DNA from: Streptomyces sp. MBT53 | GTDB lineage: Bacteria > Actinomycetota > Actinomycetes > Streptomycetales > Streptomycetaceae | Reading direction: 5' to 3' | NCBI RefSeq assembly: GCF_016654115.1 | Contig: NZ_JAEQAZ010000008.1 | Location: 62,001-126,000 of the forward strand | Length of the DNA: 64,000 bases | Shown: positions 17,687 through 26,770 of the stretch, in pieces | Layout of the letters: every line of letters begins with the position of its first letter | Numbering within the stretch: the first letter of the stretch is position 1 | The notes under the pieces: generated by a model | What the model was told of the DNA's origin: nothing | The model's input: only the letters and a program-made list of their open reading frames with translations | The model's database searches: none | Program-made: the position numbers and the translations under genes

Positions 17687-19234
17687 TCAGCCGATTCCCG
17701 GACCCGCCGTGCCCGCGAGGGCGTCGAGGTCGCTCTTGCGGACCCTGATGACCAACCAGGCGGTGATCAGGGCGAGTACGGCCATCGCGGCGGCCGGAAT
17801 GAAGGCCGTCGAGATACCGTGCGCGAGCACCTCGTGCCCCCAAGGCGCGGGCAGCTGGTGCGACTTGGCGAACTCCTGCTTCTGCTCCGCCGATCCGTTG
17901 GCCAGGAACTTCGGCAGCTGCTTCTTCGCCTCGTCCCTGCTGGCCGAGCCGAACACCGTGGTCAGGATGGACAGACCGAGCGAACCGCCCACCTGCTGCA
18001 TGGCGTTGAGCAACGCGGACGCGGCGCCCGCCTCGTGCGGGGCGACGCCGGACACGGCGGTGATCGTCAGCGTCACGAAGTTCAGGCCCATGCCGAAGCC
18101 GAACACCAGCATGGGGCCGAGCACTCCGTCGACGTACGAGCTGTCCGAGCTGATGAGGGTCTGCCAGGCCAGCCCGATCACCGCGAGGGCCGAGCCGACG
18201 AGCATGAACGGCCGTGGTCCGAACCGCGGCAGGAACTGCTGGGACAGCCCCGCTCCGGCCGCGATCACGACCGTCACCGGCAGGAAGGCGAGCCCGGCCT
18301 GGATCGGGCTGTACCCCAGCACGTTCTGCACGAAGAGCACGATGTAGAAGAACATTCCGAACATCGCGGCGGCCAGGCTCAGCATGATCACGTAGGTGCC
18401 CGAGCGGTTGCGGTCGGCGAACATCCTGAGCGGGGTGATCGGTTCCTTGGCCCTGGATTCGATGACCACGAAGGCCAGCAGCAGCACGGCCGCCGCGCCG
18501 AAGGACCCGATGGTCAGGCTGTCGCGCCACCCCTTGTCCGCCGCGCGGATGAAGCCGTAGACGAGGGACGCCATGCCCGCCGTCGAGGTCAGCGCGCCCG
18601 CGATGTCGAACCGGCCGGTGTGCCGTTCGGACTCGCTGATGTACAGCGGTGTGAGTACGGCGATCAGCAGGCCGATCGGCACGTTGACGAAGAGCACCCA
18701 GCGCCAGTCGAGCCACTCGGTGAGCATGCCGCCCGCGAGCAGGCCGATCGCGCCGCCGCCCGCCGAGACCGCGGCGAAGACTCCGAACGCCCTGTTGCGT
18801 TCCGGGCCCTCGGGGAACGTGGTGGTGATGAGTGCCAGCGAAGTGGGCGACGCGATCGCGCCACCCACGCCCTGGAGGACGCGTGCGGCCAGCAACTGCC
18901 AGGGTTCCTGGGCGAGTCCGCCGAGCAGCGAGGCGAAGGTGAAGAGCAGGATGCCGGTGATGAACACCCGGCGCCTGCCGAGGATGTCGCCGGCCCGGCC
19001 GCCGAGAAGCAGCAGGCCGCCGAAGGTGAGCGTGTAGGCGCTGACGACCCATGTGAGGTCGGTGGTGCTGAAGCTGAGTGCGGCTTGAATGTGCGGGAGA
19101 GCGATGTTCACAATCGTCGCGTCGAGTACCACCATGAGTTGGCAGGCCGCGATGACCGCGAGCGCGATACCGGGATGCCCCTCCCGGCGGGCCGCTCCTG
19201 GTTTTGGCTTCTGGGTCAACTGAGAGGTTGTCAC
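17687..19234 (-). CDS. MFS drug efflux transporter, DHA2 (EmrB/QacA) type
   Basis: 515 residues with about 14 hydrophobic segments, as expected for the 14-TM DHA2 class of proton-driven exporters. Motif C-like ATIVNIALPHIQ follows TM1, and motif A appears as GRAGDILGRRRVF between TM2 and TM3. The C-terminal half repeats the fold. The substrate is unknown, probably hydrophobic or cationic toxicants. It is divergent from a TetR gene across a 187-bp region holding two identical-arm palindromes, the usual layout of a ligand-induced efflux module. Confidence 0.92.
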   Translation of the reverse strand: MTTSQLTQKPKPGAARREGHPGIALAVIAACQLMVVLDATIVNIALPHIQAALSFSTTDLTWVVSAYTLTFGGLLLLGGRAGDILGRRRVFITGILLFTFASLLGGLAQEPWQLLAARVLQGVGGAIASPTSLALITTTFPEGPERNRAFGVFAAVSAGGGAIGLLAGGMLTEWLDWRWVLFVNVPIGLLIAVLTPLYISESERHTGRFDIAGALTSTAGMASLVYGFIRAADKGWRDSLTIGSFGAAAVLLLAFVVIESRAKEPITPLRMFADRNRSGTYVIMLSLAAAMFGMFFYIVLFVQNVLGYSPIQAGLAFLPVTVVIAAGAGLSQQFLPRFGPRPFMLVGSALAVIGLAWQTLISSDSSYVDGVLGPMLVFGFGMGLNFVTLTITAVSGVAPHEAGAASALLNAMQQVGGSLGLSILTTVFGSASRDEAKKQLPKFLANGSAEQKQEFAKSHQLPAPWGHEVLAHGISTAFIPAAAMAVLALITAWLVIRVRKSDLDALAGTAGPGIG

Positions 19235-19257
19235 TATGGGTCCCCCACAAGTGTGTT

Positions 19258-19277
19258 AGTGAACGCCCGCGTTCACT
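19258..19277. promoter_or_regulatory. TetR operator copy 1
   Basis: Palindrome AGTGAACGC-CC-GCGTTCACT, 9-bp arms with 2-bp centre, 24 bp upstream of the MFS start. On the minus strand a TTGACG hexamer lies just upstream of it, so a bound repressor would cover the MFS promoter. Confidence 0.8.
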
Positions 19278-19305
19278 GCCGCGTCAACGGTAGTGAGTCC
19301 CCGAC

Positions 19306-19325
19306 AGTGAACGCAAGCGTTCACT
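19306..19325. promoter_or_regulatory. TetR operator copy 2
   Basis: Palindrome AGTGAACGC-AA-GCGTTCACT, with arms identical to copy 1. The centres are 48 bp apart. It lies on the tetR side of the intergenic region, consistent with repression of both divergent genes by the same dimer. Confidence 0.8.
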
Positions 19326-19421
19326 TAACTCGCCCCGATATGACGCGTCCCCCGTCGCTGCCGCGCGACGTGTCCCCGATCCCCGGAATTCCCCATTCCA
19401 CTGCTCGCTGGAGAGACTCAG

Positions 19422-20045
19422 ATGGTTACTTCGGGCTGGACGGCCGCCCCCGCTCAGGCGGCCTCCCTCCGCCGTCGCGGCGCCGTGCTCGAACGCGCGA
19501 TCCTGGAGGCCGCACTGGAACAACTCAGTACGGTCGGATGGAACGCCCTCACGATGGAAGGCGTCGCCGCCGGCGCCCAGACGGGCAAGGCCGCGGTCTA
19601 CCGCCGCTGGTCCTCGAAGGAAGACCTCGTCGCGGACGCGTTGCAGGCCGGACTGCCGCGTCTGGAAGAGCTGCCCGACCTCGGCGATGTGCGTGCGGAT
19701 CTGCTGGCGCTGTGCACACGGGCGCGCGACGCGATGTTCTCGCGCCCCGGATCCGCCCTGCGCGCGGTGATTCACGAATGCGACATGGCGCAGGCGGAGC
19801 GCTTCCACGGCGTGATCGTCGAAGGCGTCGTGGAACCTACGCTCCGACTGATCCGCGACGCTGTCGACCGGGGAATCGAGCGAGGCCAGGTTCGCTCCGA
19901 CGCGTCCAACAGCTATGTCTTCGACGCGATCCCGGCGATGATGATGTACAGATCGAAGGTGTGCGGCAGTGAATGGAGCGACCAGGAGATCGAGGAAATG
20001 CTCGACCAGTTGGTGCTTCCGCTGCTCCGGCCGAGCGGTGCGTGA
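19422..20045 (+). CDS. TetR-family repressor of the adjacent MFS gene
   Basis: 207 residues from an ATG with GGAGAG upstream. The N-terminal HTH reads ILEAALEQLSTVGWNALTM, then GVAAGAQTGKAAVYRRW, the classic TetR recognition helix region; the C-terminal domain is helical and variable (ligand binding, dimerisation). Its position opposite an efflux gene and the paired palindromes between them indicate autorepression and repression of the pump until an inducer binds. Inducer unknown. Confidence 0.93.
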   Translation: MVTSGWTAAPAQAASLRRRGAVLERAILEAALEQLSTVGWNALTMEGVAAGAQTGKAAVYRRWSSKEDLVADALQAGLPRLEELPDLGDVRADLLALCTRARDAMFSRPGSALRAVIHECDMAQAERFHGVIVEGVVEPTLRLIRDAVDRGIERGQVRSDASNSYVFDAIPAMMMYRSKVCGSEWSDQEIEEMLDQLVLPLLRPSGA

Positions 20046-20127
20046 AGCCGGACCGGGACGAGCTTGAGCGGGCGAGGGGAAGCCTGGGTGTCGCAGGGGG
20101 TCCCGGGCGGCGTACCCTGAGGTCGCC

Positions 20128-20829
20128 ATGCCGTACGAAGCACCCACTCACACCGTCGAGCGCTCACTCCGCGCCACGACCGGAGCCAAGGTCATTGCAG
20201 GCGTCGACGAGGTGGGGCGCGGCGCGTGGGCCGGCCCCGTCACCGTCTGCGCGGCGGTCACCGGACTGCGCCGACCCCCCGAAGGCCTCACCGACTCCAA
20301 GCTCATCGCGGTCAAGCGGCGTACCCAACTCGCCGAAGAACTCCGCAAGTGGGTCACGGCGTACGCCCTGGGGCACGCCTCCCCGGAGGAGATCGACGAC
20401 CTAGGCATGACGGCCGCGCTGCGGCTCGCCGCGGTGCGTGCCCTTGAGGCCTTGCCGGTTCGCCCGGACGCGGTCATTCTCGACGGGAAGCACGATTACC
20501 TCGGGGCCCCTTGGCGGGTTCGTACGGTGATCAAGGGCGACCAGTCGTGCGTGGCGGTGGCCGCCGCTTCGGTGATCGCCAAGGTTCAGCGCGACAAAAT
20601 GATGGCCGAACTGGGCATCGACCATGCAGACTTCGCTTTTGCGGCCAACGCCGGGTATCCGTCACCCGTGCACAAAGCCGCACTGGAGGAGCGGGGCCCC
20701 ACCCCGTACCACCGGTTGTCGTGGGCGTATCTTGATGCGCTGCCCCAGTGGCGGCACCTCAAGAAGGCCCGCAGTTGGGCGGAGGGAAACGTTCCGGAGA
20801 TCGAGGGGCAGCTCGGCTTCGACTTCTGA
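20128..20829 (+). CDS. rnhB: Ribonuclease HII
   Basis: 233 residues. The catalytic acidic set is visible: Asp27 and Glu28 in GVDEVGRG, Asp119 in LDGKHDYL and Asp156 in AKVQRD. The GRG loop that reads the RNA-DNA junction follows directly. It cleaves the RNA strand of hybrids and single ribonucleotides embedded in DNA. The size fits actinobacterial RNase HII. The gene lies 83 bp after tetR and 68 bp before a conserved unknown gene. Confidence 0.96.
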   Translation: MPYEAPTHTVERSLRATTGAKVIAGVDEVGRGAWAGPVTVCAAVTGLRRPPEGLTDSKLIAVKRRTQLAEELRKWVTAYALGHASPEEIDDLGMTAALRLAAVRALEALPVRPDAVILDGKHDYLGAPWRVRTVIKGDQSCVAVAAASVIAKVQRDKMMAELGIDHADFAFAANAGYPSPVHKAALEERGPTPYHRLSWAYLDALPQWRHLKKARSWAEGNVPEIEGQLGFDF

Positions 20830-20897
20830 CCGTTCCGCTCGCACTGATGTGCCACCCGCCGACGCGAGCCGCGCCAACGTTTGATAAAAATCAGCTC

Positions 20898-21539
20898 ATG
20901 CCTCTCATTCCCGAGGAGCCTCAGATTCACGAGAGTGCCCAGGGTCCCCGCGCCACTCCGGCCAGTGGCCGCGTCGCGCCGACCCCCCGTCCCGTACCAG
21001 GTCCCCGCCCCGCGGCGCCGTCGCGTCCCGGTCGCCCCGGCCCCTTGCGGCCCACGGCGCCGGTGCAACGCACGCCGCGTGACGTGGCCGCTGTGAAGCC
21101 CGGACCCTCGGGTCCGGCTGCCCCCGCCGCCTCCGACACCGCTGTGGCGACCCCGCAGATCCAGCTCGTCCCGGCCTCGGCCGAGGGTGCGCTGGACGCC
21201 GCCGAGGAAGCCGTCGACCTGCTTCTGGAGTCGGGCCGTACCCCGGGTGACGTGCTGGTGATCACCACCGGCGAACCGCACCCGTGGGCCGCCCATGAAC
21301 TGTCCTTCGGTGAAGCGTCCTACTGGGCGCAGCACGACGCGCGCGACGACGTCTTCTACGCGGACGCCGCCGTCGCGGGCCGGGCGACGTCCCGACCCGT
21401 CGTCGTGGTCGCCGTCAACGGAGGCGCCGACGCCGTCGCCGCCACCGCGCTGCCCATGGCCCTCAGCCGGGCCGGCGCCCTGCTGATCGTCTGCGGCGAC
21501 CCGCAGCAGATCAACTCGGTGCTGGGCGCGGGCGTCTGA
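20898..21539 (+). CDS. Conserved unknown protein, Pro-rich N-terminus and compact C-terminal domain
   Basis: 213 residues from the ATG at 20898 (MPLIPEEPQIHE). An AT-rich stretch (GATAAAAAT, 20883-20891) just before it may act as a -10, giving a nearly leaderless message. Residues 15-75 are Pro/Arg/Ala-rich and probably disordered. Residues 85-213 form an alpha/beta domain ending ALLIVCGDPQQINSVLGAGV. That resembles the last strand-helix of UvrD-like helicase C-terminal domains, but Walker motifs are absent, so I assign no function. A hairpin overlaps its stop codon. Confidence 0.75.
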   Translation: MPLIPEEPQIHESAQGPRATPASGRVAPTPRPVPGPRPAAPSRPGRPGPLRPTAPVQRTPRDVAAVKPGPSGPAAPAASDTAVATPQIQLVPASAEGALDAAEEAVDLLLESGRTPGDVLVITTGEPHPWAAHELSFGEASYWAQHDARDDVFYADAAVAGRATSRPVVVVAVNGGADAVAATALPMALSRAGALLIVCGDPQQINSVLGAGV

Positions 21540-21570
21540 GAGCCGTCTCCGGAACGTTCGGAGGGCTCTC
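21538..21570 (+). terminator. Terminator overlapping the stop codon of the 20898 gene
   Basis: Outer stem GAGAGCC/GGCTCTC (21538-21544, 21564-21570) encloses an inner stem CTCCG/CGGAG with a 7-nt loop. The outer stem starts inside the TGA. Confidence 0.75.
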
Positions 21571-21737
21571 AGAGGCCGACGGCGGCCCACTCGGACGCCG
21601 TTGCATAGGTCTGTGCACGGTGAGCGCTCTGCCGTGCCCGGAAGCCCGGGCGCGGTCGATGAAGGGTGCCTTCCGCAGGGTTCCGTCCCGTGCGTGATGA
21701 ACCGGCCGGGAGTCCCTGTCCGGGGGCGGCCCGGCAC

Positions 21738-21882
21738 CGTACGGACCCCTCAAGTCCGGGGGCGGCCCGGCGGGGTCGTACGGACTCTCCAGCGCGGGTT
21801 CCGTGCCGCCGTACGGACCCTCCAGTGCCGGCTTTGTGTCGCCGTACGGACCCTCCCTTGGCGGTCTCGTACCGCCGTACGG
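21738..21882. repeat. Degenerate 33-39 bp repeats centred on CGTACGG
   Basis: CGTACGG occurs at 21738, 21777, 21810, 21843 and 21876, with spacings of 39, 33, 33 and 33 bp and similar flanks. Read on the minus strand in one frame, the array encodes an 11-residue repeat of the form GPYGGTxPxxE. That frame differs from the neighbouring minus-strand gene, whose stop is 29 bp away. It is either non-coding repeat DNA or a detached C-terminal extension. Confidence 0.75.
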
Positions 21883-21910
21883 TCCGGGCGCGGAGGCCCG
21901 GACCGGTGTT

Positions 21911-22546
21911 TCAGCGGGCCGCGGCGCGGCGCAGTACCTCCGAGGCGGCGCCGCCGGTGCGAGGCAGCAGGGGCGGTACCTCGGACATGGCGAAAGGTTC
22001 CGGCGCCGAGTCCGCGCTCGGGCGTCGGCCGCCACGCCCCTCACCGAGCACCTGCCAGCCGTCACGCGTCAGCGTGATGTACGCCCCGCAGCGCAGCCCG
22101 TGCAGCGTGCAGGCGTCACGCAGCCCCCACATCCACGCCCCGTCCTCTTCCGTCCAACGCGCGTCGCCCTCACGGCAGTAGAGCAGCACGGCGGTGCGCA
22201 CCGGGGTGCGGCGGCGCAGGTCGTGCGGGATGACCCGACGCAGTTGCGCGAGCAGCGCGTTGCGGAACATCCAGCCGTCGGCCGGGGCCGACCGGCGGAC
22301 GAACGAGGCGCTCGCGAGCAGCCGTTCGTCCGGGTCGAGGACGGCCACGATCGCGGTCGCCGGTCTCGGGCGGTGCCGGGAGTGCAGCCCGCTGACGACC
22401 TCGCGGGGATTGCGCAGCAGGGGGATTCCGGCGGCGGCCCACTCGGAGGGTTCGAGCATACGGGCCAGAGGGTTGGCGGAAGCGGCGGACAGGTCGGCTG
22501 ACGTCGACGTGGATGCCGCGGAGGACGGAGCGAATCCGAAGGTCAC
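21911..22546 (-). CDS. Conserved unknown protein (about 211 residues)
   Basis: Starts at a GTG (22546) with GGGAGA 3 nt upstream. A Ser/Ala/Thr-rich N-terminal 30 residues precede a globular domain with the well-formed segments ATAIVAVLDPDERLLASAS and AVLLYCREGDARWTEEDGAW. The latter vaguely recalls JAB/RadC-like folds, but no metal-binding HxH-D motif is present. Its C-terminus (LPRTGGAASEVLRR) is followed downstream by repeat DNA that reads as a Pro/Gly-rich peptide in another frame. It is divergent from the recQ-type gene. Function not recognised. Confidence 0.7.
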   Translation of the reverse strand: MTFGFAPSSAASTSTSADLSAASANPLARMLEPSEWAAAGIPLLRNPREVVSGLHSRHRPRPATAIVAVLDPDERLLASASFVRRSAPADGWMFRNALLAQLRRVIPHDLRRRTPVRTAVLLYCREGDARWTEEDGAWMWGLRDACTLHGLRCGAYITLTRDGWQVLGEGRGGRRPSADSAPEPFAMSEVPPLLPRTGGAASEVLRRAAAR

Positions 22547-22939
22547 GGTTCTCCCTTCGGCTACGCGCCCACACTGCGGGCGAGGTCGGATTCGGGGGAG
22601 CGCACACCGCAGCAGGGCCCTACCGGATCACGGACGAACCGTGCGGGGAGCGGACTCCAATTCTTGCTGTCGAACTGGGATGCGGCAACGAGCAAATGGG
22701 GCCACAGCCCCTTATCTGATGGTCTGTGGCTTATATCCCTACCCAATGCGTCGTTCGACGACGCCTGGGACGATCGAGTACGACACTTTCGTACGCCACT
22801 GAGGTGCGGAAGGTCTAGAGGGAGCAGGTCGGCCCCGGTGCGCGGGGCGTCCGGGACAGGCGGTCAGGACGGCCGGAAGCGCCCCTTCACCGCGGCGGGG
22901 GATTGGGCCGTTGTCAGTGGCGTGAGGTTGCATGGGGGC
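22547..22939. other. Divergent promoter region, no gene seen
   Basis: 393 bp between two divergent starts. It holds two short perfect dyads, GCGTCGT-TCG-ACGACGC (22748-22764) and GTACGA-CACTT-TCGTAC (22778-22794), which could be operators. I see no coding sequence, and no LexA box despite the helicase downstream. Confidence 0.5.
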
Positions 22940-25099
22940 ATGAGCAACCAGGAGCTGCGTGCCGAAGCCGACGCCATCCTCGCCGAGCTGGTCGGTGATC
23001 CGAGCGGCACCGCGCGGCTGCGCGAGGACCAGTGGCAGGCGGTGGCCGCCCTCGTGGAGGAGCGCCGGCGCGCGCTGGTCGTGCAGCGCACCGGCTGGGG
23101 CAAGTCGGCGGTGTACTTCGTCGCCACCGCCCTGCTGCGCCGGCGCGGCTCCGGGCCCACAGTGATCATCTCGCCGCTGCTGGCCCTGATGCGCAACCAG
23201 GTCGAGTCGGCGGCACGGGCCGGCATCCGGGCGCACACCATCAACTCGGCCAACCCGGAGGAGTGGGACAGCATCTACGGGGAGGTCGAAAAGGGCGAGA
23301 CCGACGTCCTCCTCGTGAGCCCGGAGCGACTCAACTCCGTGGATTTCCGCGACCAGGTGTTGCCCAGACTCGCGGCCACGACCGGCCTGTTGGTGGTCGA
23401 CGAGGCGCACTGCATCTCCGACTGGGGACACGACTTCCGCCCGGACTACCGCCGGTTGCGGGCGATGCTGGGCGAACTGCCCACCGGCGTACCGGTGCTG
23501 GCCACCACGGCGACCGCCAACGCGCGCGTGACCGCCGATGTGGCCGAGCAGTTGGGCACCGGCGCCGGTGAGGCCCTGGTGCTGCGCGGCCCGCTGGAGC
23601 GGGAGAGCCTGCGCCTCGGGGTGGTCCAACTCCCGGACGCGGCACACCGCCTGGCCTGGCTCGCCGAGCACCTGGACGAGCTTCCGGGGTCGGGAATCAT
23701 CTACACGCTCACCGTGGCCGCCGCCGAGGAGGCCACCGCCTTCCTGCGTCAACGCGGCTTCAAGGTGGCCTCGTACACCGGGAAGACGGAGAACGCCGAC
23801 CGGTTGCAGGCCGAGATCGACCTCCAGGAGAACCGGGTCAAGGCACTGGTCGCCACATCGGCCCTGGGCATGGGCTACGACAAGCCGGACCTGGGCTTCG
23901 TGGTCCACCTAGGCTCGCCCTCCTCGCCGATCGCCTACTACCAGCAGGTGGGCCGTGCGGGGCGCGGTGTGGCGCACGCCGATGTGCTCCTCCTGCCGGG
24001 CAGGGAGGACGAGGCCATCTGGCGCTACTTCGCCGATACGGCCTTCCCGCCCGAGACACAGGTCCGCCAGACCCTCTCGGCCCTCGCCGACGCGGGGCGG
24101 CCGCTGTCCGTACCGGCCCTGGAGACGGCGGTGGATCTCCGGCGCAGCCGCCTGGAGACGATGCTGAAGGTTCTGGACGTCGACGGAGCGGTCAAGCGCG
24201 TGAAGGGCGGCTGGACGGCCACGGGGACCGAGTGGGTCTACGACGCCGAGCGGTACGCCTGGGTGGCCAAGCAGCGAGCGGCCGAACAGCAGGCCATGCG
24301 CGACTACGTGAGCACGTCCCAGTGCCGGATGGAGTTCCTGCGCCAACAGCTGGACGACGAAGGGGCGGTGCCCTGCGGCCGGTGCGACAACTGCGCGGGC
24401 GCCTGGATCGCCTCCTCCGTCTCGGCGGAGACGCTGACAGGGGCGACGAAGGAACTGGACCGCCCGGGCACGGAGATCGAGCCGCGCCGGATGTGGCCGA
24501 CCGGGATGGCCGCGCTGGGCGTCGACCTCAAGGGACGTATCCCGGCCAAGGACCAGTGCTCCACGGGGCGTGCTCTGGGACGCCTCTCGGACATCGGCTG
24601 GGGCAACCGACTGCGCCCACTGCTGGCCGAGAACGCACCGGACGGCCCGGTCCCCGACGACGTCCTGAAGGCCGCGGTGGCGGTCCTCGCCGACTGGGCG
24701 CGTTCTCCCGGGGGTTGGGCGCCGAACGTCACCGACGCCTCCGCCCGTCCCGTGGGAGTCGTGGCCGTACCGTCCCTGGCTCGTCCGCAACTCGTGGGGT
24801 CCCTCGCCCAGGGCATCGCGACCATCGGCCGCCTCCCTCTCCTGGGCACCCTGACGCACACCGGCCCGGACGGCGCCCACGCGGCCCGCCGCAGCAACTC
24901 CGCCCAACGCCTCAGGGCCCTGTCCGACGCCTTCGGCGTCTCCGAGGAACTGGCCGGCGCCCTGGCCGCCCATCCCGGCCCCGTCCTGCTCGTGGACGAC
25001 TACACCGACTCGGGCTGGACCCTGGCGGTCGCCGCCCGCCTGCTCCGCCGCGCAGGGAGCGACCAGGTCCTTCCGCTGGTCCTCGCTGCGGCGGGCTGA
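22940..25099 (+). CDS. recQ: RecQ-family ATP-dependent DNA helicase
   Basis: 719 residues from the ATG at 22940 (MSNQELRAEADAI); the frame is open further upstream but that part is non-conserved. Walker A-like GWGKS, DEAH in VVDEAHCISDWGHDFRP and GRAGRGVAHADV (motif VI) define the SF2 RecQ core. Four cysteines (CRMEF then CGRCDNC) form the RecQ zinc site. The C-terminal 250 residues contain a phosphoribosyltransferase-like stretch, VLLVDDYTDSGWTL, as in other actinobacterial RecQ-like proteins. It unwinds 3'-5' in recombinational repair. The symbol follows the family name; paralogues may exist. Confidence 0.9.
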   Translation: MSNQELRAEADAILAELVGDPSGTARLREDQWQAVAALVEERRRALVVQRTGWGKSAVYFVATALLRRRGSGPTVIISPLLALMRNQVESAARAGIRAHTINSANPEEWDSIYGEVEKGETDVLLVSPERLNSVDFRDQVLPRLAATTGLLVVDEAHCISDWGHDFRPDYRRLRAMLGELPTGVPVLATTATANARVTADVAEQLGTGAGEALVLRGPLERESLRLGVVQLPDAAHRLAWLAEHLDELPGSGIIYTLTVAAAEEATAFLRQRGFKVASYTGKTENADRLQAEIDLQENRVKALVATSALGMGYDKPDLGFVVHLGSPSSPIAYYQQVGRAGRGVAHADVLLLPGREDEAIWRYFADTAFPPETQVRQTLSALADAGRPLSVPALETAVDLRRSRLETMLKVLDVDGAVKRVKGGWTATGTEWVYDAERYAWVAKQRAAEQQAMRDYVSTSQCRMEFLRQQLDDEGAVPCGRCDNCAGAWIASSVSAETLTGATKELDRPGTEIEPRRMWPTGMAALGVDLKGRIPAKDQCSTGRALGRLSDIGWGNRLRPLLAENAPDGPVPDDVLKAAVAVLADWARSPGGWAPNVTDASARPVGVVAVPSLARPQLVGSLAQGIATIGRLPLLGTLTHTGPDGAHAARRSNSAQRLRALSDAFGVSEELAGALAAHPGPVLLVDDYTDSGWTLAVAARLLRRAGSDQVLPLVLAAAG

Positions 25100-25218
25100 G
25101 ATTCCGTACCGGAAACCGTGCTACCGGGCGGCTGAGCGTGCGACGGCGGTTCGCATGTCCCGGCCGCCCGGGCCGAGTTGACCGCACTGAACCCCATGTG
25201 ACGTGCCCCTGACCGGAC

Positions 25219-25227
25219 TTATCCACA
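25219..25227 (+). promoter_or_regulatory. Isolated DnaA-box sequence
   Basis: TTATCCACA is a perfect classical DnaA box, 41 bp upstream of the DUF4192 start. Streptomyces boxes usually favour TTGTCCACA. A single copy may be coincidental. Confidence 0.35.
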
Positions 25228-25267
25228 GGCTCAAGCGGAATGGCGAGATTCGCGAGATCGTCAACGC

Positions 25268-26770
25268 ATGACGAATCACAGCGAAACGACCGGATCCGCC
25301 GAAAACGGCGACATCGAGCCCACCGCGTACGACCGCCACGGCGCCGACCACCAGGTCACCCTGCGCACCCCGGCCGAACTCGCCGACGCCCTGCCCTATC
25401 TCCTCGGGTACCGCCCCGAGGACAGCATCGTCCTCGTCGCCCTGCACGATCGCGGCGGCCGGGGCCGCTTCGGCGGCCGAGCCAGGCTCGGCATTCCCGC
25501 CGGCGCGGACGACTGGGCGTCTGTGGCACGGCAGTTGGCCCACGGCCTGGTGACCGGCAGCGAGCGCAGGGGCACCCGGCCCGAGCAGATGATCGCCTAC
25601 GTCTGCCAGGAACCGGCGCCCGGCGAGACGGGGCGCCAGGTCATGGAGCGGCTACGTCCGCTGGTGCAGAACCTGCGCACCGAGTGCGGTCGGCTCGACG
25701 TGACGGTCATCGAGGCGCTCTGCATCTCGGACGGCCGCTTCTGGTCCTACTGCTGCCCGATCGAGGGGTGTTGCCCGGTCGACGGTTCCCCGATGGGTCT
25801 GCCCGGCACCTCCGTACTGGCCGCCGCGGCGACCTACGCGGGACTCCAAGTGCGCGGCACACTGCGCGAGTTGCGCAGCAGGCTGCTGCCGTGGGAGACG
25901 GCCGCCGCGCTGGAGCAGGAAGCCGCCCTGGACGCCGCCGGTTCGGCCCTGGTACCCCGCATCCTCGACGACGCCTACCGCGCGGACGTCGCGCACGAGA
26001 CGCTGGACCTCGCCCGGTTGATCCTCGACCGGTTCGCCGCGGCACCGCCCGCGTCCGGCGCACTCCACTCGGACCTGCGTGACGACGAACTGCTCGCCCA
26101 CGACGAAGCGGCCACACTGATCCTCGGCCTTCAGGACCGTGCGACCCGCGACCGCGCGGCCGAATGGATGGAAGGCGACGAGGCGGTTCCGGCCCTGCGC
26201 CTCTGGCGCGCACTGGCCCGCCGCTGCGTCGGACCCTACGGCGAACACGCCGCGGCTCCACTCACACTCGCGGGCTGGGTCGCCTGGTCGACCGGCGACG
26301 ACCTGGAGGCCCGGGAGGCCCTGGCCATGGCCCTGGGCGCCGACTCCGACTACCTGTTCGCCCGGCTCCTGCACCAGGCCTGCAACGAGGGTCTGGACCC
26401 GGAGTCCATCCGCCGCTGCCTGCGCGCGGAACGGAAGGACCGTGCGGGGGTGGAGGCCGGTGGGTCCGGCGACGCGGAGGTCGCCGACGGTTCCGTACCG
26501 CAGGGTGTGAACGATTCCGACGATGCCCCGGCGCCGGTGGCAGCGCCCGCGGCTTCCCGTCGTCGGCGCCGTACGCGTACCGCCGACGGAGTCGAGGGCC
26601 GTGCGCGTTCCGCGGAACCGGACGGCTCCCGTCCTCGCACACCGGCGCAGGGCACCGCACGTCCTGGCGGCACACGTCCCCGCACCTCCGGGAGGAGCGG
26701 TTCGCGGCGCCATGACACCTGCTCGGAGCGACCCCTGCCGGGGAGCAGTGGCATTGAGGGGGACGGATGA
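25268..26770 (+). CDS. DUF4192 family protein
   Basis: 500 residues. The N-terminal motif LRTPAELADALPYLLGYRPEDSIVLVAL is diagnostic for DUF4192, an actinobacterial family of unknown role. Later segments VTVIEALCISDGRFWSYCC and LAGWVAWSTGDDLEAREALAMAL (written here only as landmarks) also fit. The last 95 residues are a low-complexity Arg/Ser/Pro tail. No signal peptide or membrane segment. Its TGA overlaps an ATG (ATGA) that opens the frame leading into the debranching-like gene, so coupling is possible if that upstream start is real. Confidence 0.85.
   Translation: MTNHSETTGSAENGDIEPTAYDRHGADHQVTLRTPAELADALPYLLGYRPEDSIVLVALHDRGGRGRFGGRARLGIPAGADDWASVARQLAHGLVTGSERRGTRPEQMIAYVCQEPAPGETGRQVMERLRPLVQNLRTECGRLDVTVIEALCISDGRFWSYCCPIEGCCPVDGSPMGLPGTSVLAAAATYAGLQVRGTLRELRSRLLPWETAAALEQEAALDAAGSALVPRILDDAYRADVAHETLDLARLILDRFAAAPPASGALHSDLRDDELLAHDEAATLILGLQDRATRDRAAEWMEGDEAVPALRLWRALARRCVGPYGEHAAAPLTLAGWVAWSTGDDLEAREALAMALGADSDYLFARLLHQACNEGLDPESIRRCLRAERKDRAGVEAGGSGDAEVADGSVPQGVNDSDDAPAPVAAPAASRRRRRTRTADGVEGRARSAEPDGSRPRTPAQGTARPGGTRPRTSGRSGSRRHDTCSERPLPGSSGIEGDG

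Noticed and set aside
17599..17700. Possible small plus-strand peptide MRFSPMSMSK with signal-like sequence
   Set aside because: The frame has no stop and continues through the MFS gene as a shadow; the region contains the MFS terminator.
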